A DNA stretch of 64,000 nt. It comes from Rohdeia sp041398665. Its GTDB lineage: Bacteria; Planctomycetota; UBA1135; GCA-002686595. The stretch covers positions 1 to 64,000 of the forward strand of contig JAWKUH010000020.1 in assembly GCA_041398665.1 (NCBI GenBank), read 5' to 3'. A model generated the notes under the pieces. The model had not been told where the DNA came from, ran no database searches, and saw nothing but the letters and a program-made list of their open reading frames with translations. How positions within the stretch are numbered: position 1 is the stretch's first letter; every line of letters begins with the position of its first letter. The position numbers and the translations under genes are program-made. Below, piece after piece: positions 35,304 to 42,908 of the stretch.

Positions 35304-37589
35304 ATGATCCAGGCCCTCACCGCCCTCGTGGTCGCCGCGGCGACCGGGCTCGCGCCGTCGGCTCCGGCGCCCGTCTCGTCCGTCGACCGCTCACCCGAGC
35401 TCGAGGCCGCGCTGGTGCGGGCCGGGGATCGGAGAGCCGAGTGGGAAGCGCTCGTGGACGGCGCACCGGAGGAGCTGCGCGACGAGCTCGCGTTCGTCGT
35501 CGCCTTCATGCCGACGCAGGACCTGGCCTCGCTCGACCCGAAGTTCGTCGGCGAGGACGTGCGACTCGCGACGGAGGCCTTCGAGTCCGCGCCGTGGCGC
35601 GAGAGCGTGCCGCGCGAGGTCTTCGAGGACGCCGTGCTGCCCTACGCGAACGCCGACGAGGCGCGCGAGGCCTGGCGCGAGCGCCTGCGCGCCGTCGCGC
35701 TGCCGATGGTCGAGGGCTGCACGACGCCGGGCGAGGCCGCGCAGGCTCTCAACCGGAAGCTCTTCGCCGAGCTCGGCGTGAAGTACTCGACGAAGCGCAA
35801 CCGTGCGAACCAGGCTCCCTCCGAGACGATCGAGACGGGCCTCGCGAGCTGCACCGGCCTCTCGATCCTGCTCGTCGACGCGTGTCGGTCCGTCGGTGTG
35901 CCCGCGCGCCTCGCCGGCATCGGCGCGTGGCCGCACAAGGACGGCAACCACACCTGGGTCGAGGTATGGGACGGCGAGCGCTGGCGCTTCACCGGAGCGG
36001 CGGAGTACGACGCGGCGGGCCTCGATCGAGCGTGGTTCACGGGTGACGCGAAGGAAGCGGTCGCCGGCGATCCGCTGCACGCCGTGATGGCGGTCGCGTG
36101 GCGCGAGACGGGGAAGAGCTTCCACCTGCCGTGGGATCCGAGGGCGACGTGGGTGCACGGCGTCGATGCGACGAGTCGCTACGCGATCGAGCAGAAGGAC
36201 GACGGGACGGTCTCCGTCTGGCTGCGCGCGTGGAAGGGTGGGCGGCGGGTGCGCGCGGAGGTGCAGTGCCTGAGCCCCGAATCCGGAGGGCACCACTCCT
36301 GGTCGCCCGTGGTCACGAACGGCGAGGACGCCGACCTCAACGACATGCCCGAGTTCGCGATCCCGCGAGGCTCGAGCGTCGTGTTGGTGGCGACCTACGG
36401 CGAGGACGGCCGAGCCGAGTCGTTCGACGACCTGAGCGCCGACACCACCGTCGACTTCGACTTCGACGAAGCACGACAGGACGTGGCCTCCGACCCGGCG
36501 TCGGCACGCACAGCCGCTTGGGCCCGTTTCCTCGCCTCCGACGAACACGCCGATCTGCGCGCCGATCACGAAGCGCGCCGCGTGCAGACGAGCGATCGCG
36601 TCTCCCCGTACACGCTGAAGACCGTCGGCGAAGTGGCGGACGGCGCGCGCTGGCCCCTCGTCATCGCCATGCACGGCGGCGGCGGTGCGCCCCAGGAGCT
36701 CAACGACTCCCAGTGGCAGCACATGCAGATCTACTACAAGGACCACCCGGAGGCGGGCGGCTACAAGTACCTCGCGCTGCGCGCGCCGAACAACGAGTGG
36801 AACGGCGTGTACGACGACGCGATCGTTCCGCTGATCGACAAGCTCGTCCGCCAGATGGTGGTGTGCGAGAACGTCGATCCCTCGCGCGTCGTGATCCTCG
36901 GCTACAGCCACGGCGGCTACGGCGCGTTCGTGATCGGCCCGAAGGCGCCGGACCGCTTCGCGGCGATCCACAGCTCGGCGGCGGCGGCGACGGACGGCGA
37001 GACCGAGCTCGCGAACCTCATGAACGCGAACTTCTCGTTCATGGTGGGCGGCGAGGACCGCGCGTACGGTCGGCGCGAGCGCTGCGAGAAGGCGGCGGCG
37101 ACGCTCGCCGAGCTCCGGGAGAAGTACGCGGGCGAGGACCTCTACCCCTTCGAGTTCACGCTCGTCGAGGGCAACGGCCACGGCGGCCTCCCCGACCGCG
37201 ACATCCTCCCCAAGCTCCTCGCGAAGCGCCGCGACGCCGCGCCGAAGCGCATCGCCTGGCGCCTCACCGACGACCGCATCACCGACTTCTACTGGTTGCG
37301 GACCGACGCACCGAAGTCCGGAGCCTCCGTCGACGCCCACATCACCTCCCCCAACACGATCGAGATCACCGTCTCGGGCCTCGACAGCATCTCCCTGATG
37401 CTCGACGAGCGCCACGTCGACCCGACGAAGCCGCTCACCGTCCGCATCAACGGTACGGAACGAACCTTCGACCTGGAGCCGAGCGCCGAAGTCCTCCTCG
37501 AGACCCTCTGGCGTCGAGCCGACCCCGAGCTGTCGGCGACGATGCGCGTCGACGTAGAGGTTCCGAAGCAAGAGCGCGAAGGAAAGTAG
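35304..37589 (+). CDS. Secreted transglutaminase-like and alpha/beta-hydrolase fusion
   Basis: A 761-residue protein with a short export signal. Residues about 130-230 are a transglutaminase-like domain with the Cys in ETGLASCTGLSILLVDACRS and the His in GNHTWVEVWDGERW, followed by an Asp-containing strand. A linker of beta type follows, then residues about 440-650 form an alpha/beta hydrolase: LVIAMHGGGGAPQELN (oxyanion strand), nucleophile VVILGYSHGGYGAF, and a late His in VEGNGHGGLPDRD. The hydrolase half is like the PHB-depolymerase/feruloyl-esterase group. Both catalytic sets look complete. It is divergent from wecE and ends in a convergent hairpin region. Confidence 0.85.
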   Translation: MIQALTALVVAAATGLAPSAPAPVSSVDRSPELEAALVRAGDRRAEWEALVDGAPEELRDELAFVVAFMPTQDLASLDPKFVGEDVRLATEAFESAPWRESVPREVFEDAVLPYANADEAREAWRERLRAVALPMVEGCTTPGEAAQALNRKLFAELGVKYSTKRNRANQAPSETIETGLASCTGLSILLVDACRSVGVPARLAGIGAWPHKDGNHTWVEVWDGERWRFTGAAEYDAAGLDRAWFTGDAKEAVAGDPLHAVMAVAWRETGKSFHLPWDPRATWVHGVDATSRYAIEQKDDGTVSVWLRAWKGGRRVRAEVQCLSPESGGHHSWSPVVTNGEDADLNDMPEFAIPRGSSVVLVATYGEDGRAESFDDLSADTTVDFDFDEARQDVASDPASARTAAWARFLASDEHADLRADHEARRVQTSDRVSPYTLKTVGEVADGARWPLVIAMHGGGGAPQELNDSQWQHMQIYYKDHPEAGGYKYLALRAPNNEWNGVYDDAIVPLIDKLVRQMVVCENVDPSRVVILGYSHGGYGAFVIGPKAPDRFAAIHSSAAAATDGETELANLMNANFSFMVGGEDRAYGRRERCEKAAATLAELREKYAGEDLYPFEFTLVEGNGHGGLPDRDILPKLLAKRRDAAPKRIAWRLTDDRITDFYWLRTDAPKSGASVDAHITSPNTIEITVSGLDSISLMLDERHVDPTKPLTVRINGTERTFDLEPSAEVLLETLWRRADPELSATMRVDVEVPKQEREGK

Positions 37590-37621
37590 CGCGGGCGACC
37601 TCCGTCGATGCGCTGACCGAA

Positions 37622-37811
37622 CGGCGCCTTCGGCGCCGGTGGTTTCAACACGAAGAATGGAAGAACGGAAGGAAGGCCCGCGGCGTCGTGGCCCCTCCTT
37701 CCGTTCTTCGTGTTGAAACTGTGTGGTCCTGCGCCGCCGAAGGCGGCGCTGCGTGGCCTCTGTGCTCTCCGTGTCTCCCTGTGATTCCTGCCGCGGCGCC
37801 GCAGGCGCCGC
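37622..37811. repeat. Intergenic hairpin module between convergent genes
   Basis: Four inverted repeats are packed here: CGGCGCC-TTC-GGCGCCG (37622-37638); a long pair with GTTTCAACACGAAGAA and CGGAAGG against CCTTCCGTTCTTCGTGTTGA (about 37642-37720); GCGCCGCC-GAA-GGCGGCGC (37731-37749); and GCGGCGCC-GCA-GGCGCCGC (37793-37811). Between the last two is a strand reading CTCTGTGCTCTCCGTGTCTC. It lies between the 3' ends of the transglutaminase-hydrolase and HEAT/DUF1080 genes, so two-way termination is likely. No T-run is present. Confidence 0.75.
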
Positions 37812-37818
37812 GCCCCGT

Positions 37819-40800
37819 TCACAGTTCGCGCAACCTCAGGTTCCTCCACCTCACCCGCAGCGGCTCCTCCCGCCCTCCCATACCGTGCACCTGCAACCCG
37901 ACGAAGCCGGTCGGGTCCATGCCGTCGACGAGCACCGCGCAGGGCACACCGTTGAGCCACGTGCGGATCACGTCGCCGCGCGCCATCACGCGCACCGCGT
38001 TCCACTCCCCGTGACGGAAGGCGTCGCGCGCTTCCTCGAGTTCGTCGAGCTGCGCCAGCCAACCGCGCCGCGACTCGTCGTAGACGCCGCAGCTCCAGGC
38101 TCGCTCCGCCGGATCGATCTCGATCTGGTACCCGTGCACCCGACCCGCCAGGTAGGCGTCGTAGGCGTGGCTCCGGATCTGCACGCCCGAGTTCAGCTCC
38201 TCGTCGATCAGGAACTCGTACTCGAGCACGAAGTCGCCGTGGTCGCGATCCGTGCAGAGGAACGTGTTCGGCTGGTTCGGGCGCGTCTCGCCGACGAGCT
38301 GGTCGCCCTCGACCAGATACTCCGCCGCTCCGCCGCGCCGCGTCCAACCCGCGAACGGATCGGCCGCGCCGGGATCGAACAGCGGAACGAAGCCCTCCTC
38401 GCTCGCCGACCGGTCGTGCGGCAGCACCCACACGTTGCGGTAGCGCAAGCGGTGCCCGTGGTCCTGCAGCACGAGCGGACCGTCGCCCTCGCGCTCCTGC
38501 GAACCCGCGCCCGTCGAGCCCGGGACGGCGACGTCGTCGTGCACGAGCACGCCGTTGTGGAACACCGTGAGCCGCGCGTCGCTGACCTTGCGACCGCCCT
38601 TCCACCGCGCCGCGGTGAACTCGATGTCGTAGGTCTGCCACTCGCCGGGCCGCGCCGACATGTTCACGTCGGGCGCGCGCACGCCGTAGATCGAGCCGCA
38701 CTCGTTGGGGTGCGGCGGCATGCCCCAGGAGTTGAGGACCTGCACCTCGTAGCGACCTTGCAGGTACACGCCGCTGTTGCCCTGGCCCTGCCCGCGTTCG
38801 AGCTCGGGTTCGTCGGGGACCTGGAACTCGACGTGCAGCGTCTGGTCGCCGAACGACTCGCGCGACTCGACGTTGCCCGAGCCCGGCACGCACTCGAGCG
38901 CGCCGTCCACGACGGTCCAACCCGCGTCACCGCCGCCCTGGCGCTGGAACGCCGCGTTCGACACGCCGTCGAAGAGCACGATCGCTCCCGGCGGCGGCGC
39001 GGTGCCGCGTTCGATCGAGTCCTGACGCCAGCCGCGCGCCGCGCGCCGGTCCGGTCCGCGCAGTCGGCAGCAGAAACCGAAGTCGCCGCCGCCCTGCGAG
39101 ATCTTGAGCAACAGCTCGTTCCAGCCCGCGGCGAGGTCGACCTCGAACACGTCCTCGCCCACCGACAGGCCGCGCATGACGTCGTTGCGCCACACCTCGC
39201 GGCCGTTCAACCACGCCGCCGCGCCGTCGTCCGACCCGATCTCGAGCCGCACGCGCTGCGCGGCGTCCGACCAGATCTTCGTGCGCGCGTAGGTCGCGGC
39301 GTTCGAGACGACCCCGTCCGCGTTCAGGTCGAACACGCCCGTGCGCGTCATCGCGGAGAGCGGGAGGTCGCTCCACCGCACGCCCTCGGCGTCGGGGTCG
39401 GTCTCCGGCGGGAACACGGTGCCGAGCACCGCGCCGCCGCCGAGTCCGGCGCGCGTGTACGGCCCCGAGACGCGCCACGCGATCAGGAAGTCCTCGTCGC
39501 GCTCGACCGAGTCGATCGCCGCGAGCACCGCGTCGAGGTCCTTCTTCGCGCGGCAGTGCGTGAGCGCGCGCGCGAGCAGGTCCTCCGCGACGTAGCGATC
39601 GGCGGGACCGAGCCGCGGCGCGAGCGCGACGGCCGATCGCACGGCGGACGCGTCGAGCTCCGCCCCCGCGTCGTCGCGGTCGAGCACGCTGCGCACGTAC
39701 GCCGCCGATGCGCGGTGCGGCACGTCCGCGGCGAGCTCGAGCAGTCGCTGCGCGTCGTCGCCCACGGGACCGGCGGCCGCGAGACGCTCGATCGCTCGGG
39801 ACGCGCCGTCGGTGTCGCTGGTCGCGACCCGGCGCAACAGCGTGACGACCGCGTCCATGCAGCGCGCGCGATCCTCGCCCTGCGCGCTCGCGTACGTCGC
39901 GACGAGCAGGTCGGCGGCCGCGGCGTCGCGCCAGTTCGCACAGGCGTCGATCGCGGCGCCCGAGAGTTCGCCGTCCGCGAGGGACGCGCCGACGCGCTGC
40001 AACGCCCCCTCGCCGCCGATCGCGGCGAGCGACGGCACGAGTGCACGACGGTGCGCCGTGTCGGAGCCGTCGAACGCGTCGAGGACCGCGTTCGCGATCT
40101 CCTGGCTCGCACCGCCGCGGGCGACGACGGCCGCGGTCGCCCGACCGCAGCGGGGCAGCGCGTCCGCGTCGTCGACGTTCGCGAGTCGTTCCACGGTCGC
40201 GACCGCCGACGAGCCTGACGCCGAACTCTCGATCGCGTCCCAGGCCGCGTCGAACAAGGGGTCGCTCGCGTCGGCGGCGTGCGAGAGGTAGAGCTCGGTG
40301 TGCTTCGCACCGCCGCGCGCCGCGAGGACGCGCAGGAGCCCGGCGCGCCGCACGCCTCCGTCGTCCGCGTCCTTGGAAGCGTCGCGGACGTCGGCTTCGA
40401 TCCTCTCGTCGACGCCGGGGACGCGCGACGCGGCGAGCGCCTCGCGCGCGGCGGCGCCGCGCTCGTCGAGCGCACCGGCGAGATCCACGAGCAACCCGAC
40501 CGCCGGGTCCGAGCCGACGCGACCGATCGCGCGCACGGCGTACGGAGCTTCGCCGGCGTAGTTCGACGTGACGAAGCGGCGCAGACCCTCGAGCGCCACG
40601 GCGTCGCCGCGTCGCGCGAGGACGTCGATCGCGAGTCGACGCGCGTCCGGCTCGAGACCGACGAGCGCGCGTTCGACGAGGGCGGACACGTCGGTCGCGG
40701 TCGACCGCGCGAGGACGCCCGCCGCGGCACCGGCGGCCGCGAGGTCCTCGGACGCGAGTTCGAGCAGGAGCGGTGCGGTGGCGGCGTCGGGTCGGAGGCG

Positions 40801-41550
40801 CGCGAGCTCGGCGAGGGCGCGCGAACGCGTGGTGCTCGACCGCGTCGTCGCGACGACGAACTGCAGTCCCTCGAGGGCCGAGGACGTGCGCGCGCCGCCG
40901 ACGTCGACGCGACGGCACGCGGAGAGCAGCGCGTCCTCGACCAGGTCGCGCACGGGCGCTTCGGCGGGCAGCGACCGGAGGAGACGCGGGAGGTACTCGC
41001 ACCCGCGCGCGCTCTCGCCGAACGCGACGATCGCGAGCAGCCGGTCGGGCGACGACGCGTCGCGCGCCGCGGCGAAGAGCCGATCGAGGTCCGCGACCTC
41101 TCCGATCCGACCGAGCGCGCGCAGCAGCACCGCGCGGTCGCCGCCGCCCACGTCGACCGCGGCGCGGACCGCCTGGAGCGCCGCGCCTCGGTCCACGGAC
41201 TCGACGACGTCGAGCGCCTGCGCGGTGCAGGCCTTCTCCGTGAGCAACGCACCGAGCGGCTCGACGCTCGCTGCGCCGCCGACGATCTCGAGCTGCTCGA
41301 GCACGAACGTCCGCGCGTCGTCGGTGCAGCCCTTCGCGAGCAGGTCGAGGTACAGCCGCTCGAGCAGCGCGCGTTCCGTTCCGTCGCCCGCGCGGCCCGC
41401 CGCCTCGAGGGCGACGAGGTCCGTGCGGCTCGACCCGACCTCGAACGTCGCGAGGCGTTCGACGTGCTTCGCGAGCGCGTCCGGCGACACGTCCTGCGCG
41501 AGGGCGCGCGGCGCGGCGAGCGTGAGGACGAGGAGGATGGAGGAGCGCAT
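37819..41550 (-). CDS. Secreted HEAT-repeat protein with two DUF1080 domains
   Basis: A 1243-residue exported protein from ATG 41550, which overlaps the stop of the Gfo/Idh gene (TGATG). After a signal (ILLVLTLAAPRALA) come about 500 residues of HEAT-like helical repeats. A PA14/CBM-like beta region follows (VFDLNADGVVSNAATYARTK, LNGREVWRNDVMRGLSVGED). Then there are two DUF1080 (3-keto-disaccharide hydrolase) domains: GGGDAGWTVVDGALECVPG with GQGNSGVYLQGRYEVQVLNS, and GQGNSGV's counterpart NSGVQIRSHAYDAYLAGRVH. DUF1080 proteins bind or hydrolyse 3-keto-glycosides; partnership with an adjacent Gfo/Idh oxidoreductase fits a 3-keto-sugar route. Confidence 0.88.
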   Translation of the reverse strand: MRSSILLVLTLAAPRALAQDVSPDALAKHVERLATFEVGSSRTDLVALEAAGRAGDGTERALLERLYLDLLAKGCTDDARTFVLEQLEIVGGAASVEPLGALLTEKACTAQALDVVESVDRGAALQAVRAAVDVGGGDRAVLLRALGRIGEVADLDRLFAAARDASSPDRLLAIVAFGESARGCEYLPRLLRSLPAEAPVRDLVEDALLSACRRVDVGGARTSSALEGLQFVVATTRSSTTRSRALAELARLRPDAATAPLLLELASEDLAAAGAAAGVLARSTATDVSALVERALVGLEPDARRLAIDVLARRGDAVALEGLRRFVTSNYAGEAPYAVRAIGRVGSDPAVGLLVDLAGALDERGAAAREALAASRVPGVDERIEADVRDASKDADDGGVRRAGLLRVLAARGGAKHTELYLSHAADASDPLFDAAWDAIESSASGSSAVATVERLANVDDADALPRCGRATAAVVARGGASQEIANAVLDAFDGSDTAHRRALVPSLAAIGGEGALQRVGASLADGELSGAAIDACANWRDAAAADLLVATYASAQGEDRARCMDAVVTLLRRVATSDTDGASRAIERLAAAGPVGDDAQRLLELAADVPHRASAAYVRSVLDRDDAGAELDASAVRSAVALAPRLGPADRYVAEDLLARALTHCRAKKDLDAVLAAIDSVERDEDFLIAWRVSGPYTRAGLGGGAVLGTVFPPETDPDAEGVRWSDLPLSAMTRTGVFDLNADGVVSNAATYARTKIWSDAAQRVRLEIGSDDGAAAWLNGREVWRNDVMRGLSVGEDVFEVDLAAGWNELLLKISQGGGDFGFCCRLRGPDRRAARGWRQDSIERGTAPPPGAIVLFDGVSNAAFQRQGGGDAGWTVVDGALECVPGSGNVESRESFGDQTLHVEFQVPDEPELERGQGQGNSGVYLQGRYEVQVLNSWGMPPHPNECGSIYGVRAPDVNMSARPGEWQTYDIEFTAARWKGGRKVSDARLTVFHNGVLVHDDVAVPGSTGAGSQEREGDGPLVLQDHGHRLRYRNVWVLPHDRSASEEGFVPLFDPGAADPFAGWTRRGGAAEYLVEGDQLVGETRPNQPNTFLCTDRDHGDFVLEYEFLIDEELNSGVQIRSHAYDAYLAGRVHGYQIEIDPAERAWSCGVYDESRRGWLAQLDELEEARDAFRHGEWNAVRVMARGDVIRTWLNGVPCAVLVDGMDPTGFVGLQVHGMGGREEPLRVRWRNLRLREL

Positions 41551-42851
41551 CACAGCGACCACCCCCCGCGCATCTCGCGGCGCATCAGGCGCGCCGCTCG
41601 CTCGTTCGTCGTCGTCTCGGTGACCGGGTCCCAGGGCACGACGCTGCCCGTTCGGATCGACATGTTGCCGAGGTGCGCGACCGTGATCGTGCGGTGCGCG
41701 TGCTCGATCGGCGCGATGGTCTCGCCGCGGTCGTGCACGCGGTCGAGGAAGTCCTGGTGGTGGCCCGGCGAGACCGGGTAGTGGATCTCGCTCGAGCCGA
41801 GCCGGCTCTCGAGGATCCCCGCGGGGTTCGCGTCGATGCGGCCGCGCGAGACGAACAGCGTGCCCTCGTCGCCCTCGAACGTGATCCCGTTCTCGCCCTC
41901 GCTCGTGACGTGGATCTCGACGCCGGACAGGTACTTCGCCGACACCTCGAACGTCACCGGCGTGTTCCACGGACCGTCCTGCGGGAACGTCGCGGTGCCC
42001 TCGACCGAGATCGGTCCGGTGTTCGCGAGGCCCAGCGCCCAGTGCGCGATGTCGACGTGGTGCGCGCCCCAGTCCGTGATGTGCCCGCCCGAGTAGTCGT
42101 ACTGGTAGCGGAAGTCGAAGTGCGTGCGTCCCTCGACGTACGGAACGACCGGAGCGGGTCCGAGCCAGAAGTCGTAGTCGAAGCCATCCGGCACCGGCAC
42201 GACCGGACGCGGGTTCGTGGCGAGGCCGCGCGGCAGCGTGCAGACGACGCGACGGATCGCGCCGAGCCGGCCGTTGCGCACGAGTTCGCACGCGCGACGG
42301 AAGCGCGCGTCGGAACGCTGCTGGCTGCCCGTCTGGAAGACTCGTCCCGCGTCGCGCACGGCGTCGCTCATCGCGCGTCCCTCGGTGATCGTGTAGGACA
42401 GCGGCTTCTCGCCGTAGACGTCCTTGCCCGCCTGCGCGGCGGCGACCACGACGAGCGCGTGCCAGTGGTCGGGCGTCGCGACGACGACGGCGTCGACGTC
42501 GGTTCGCGCGAGCAGCTCGCGGAAGTCCGAGTGCACCGCGACGTCGGCGTCCCGCGTGTCGCGCCCCTGCGAGCGGTACTTCGCGACGGCCTGGTCGCGC
42601 GCCGCGATCGCGCGGTTCGCGTCGACGTCGCAGACCGCGACGACCTGGGCACCGTCGAGCTCCTGGAAGGAGTTCATGTTCGCCCGCCCCATGCCACCGC
42701 AGCCGATCACGCCGATCGTCACTCGGTCGAGCGCAGAGACGCGCCGCGTGCGCGCGAAGGCGAAGGGAGCCACCGCATCGATCGCGGCGGCTGGGAGCAC
42801 GAGGGCGCCGGCACGCAGGAGCGCGCGGCGCGAGACGTCGGATCTCGTCAT
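41550..42851 (-). CDS. Secreted Gfo/Idh/MocA-family oxidoreductase
   Basis: A 433-residue protein with a twin-arginine-type leader (VSRRALLRAGALVLPAAA), so it probably folds with NAD(P) before export. The Rossmann motif is TIGVIGCGGMGRANMNSF. Family positions follow: DFRELLARTDVDAVVVATPD, HWHALVVVAAAQAGKDVYGE with KPLS (catalytic Lys region), and YSGGHITDWGAHHVDIAHWA. It probably oxidises a sugar C3 or related hydroxyl. It is cotranscribed with and overlaps the HEAT/DUF1080 gene, and the sulfatase-fold gene precedes it by 57 bases. Confidence 0.92.
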   Translation of the reverse strand: MTRSDVSRRALLRAGALVLPAAAIDAVAPFAFARTRRVSALDRVTIGVIGCGGMGRANMNSFQELDGAQVVAVCDVDANRAIAARDQAVAKYRSQGRDTRDADVAVHSDFRELLARTDVDAVVVATPDHWHALVVVAAAQAGKDVYGEKPLSYTITEGRAMSDAVRDAGRVFQTGSQQRSDARFRRACELVRNGRLGAIRRVVCTLPRGLATNPRPVVPVPDGFDYDFWLGPAPVVPYVEGRTHFDFRYQYDYSGGHITDWGAHHVDIAHWALGLANTGPISVEGTATFPQDGPWNTPVTFEVSAKYLSGVEIHVTSEGENGITFEGDEGTLFVSRGRIDANPAGILESRLGSSEIHYPVSPGHHQDFLDRVHDRGETIAPIEHAHRTITVAHLGNMSIRTGSVVPWDPVTETTTNERAARLMRREMRGGWSL

Positions 42852-42908
42852 GTCGTCGTCACGTCGAGGGCGCCGCGCGCTCGGTGCGCGACACCGCGAC
42901 TCGGGGGG

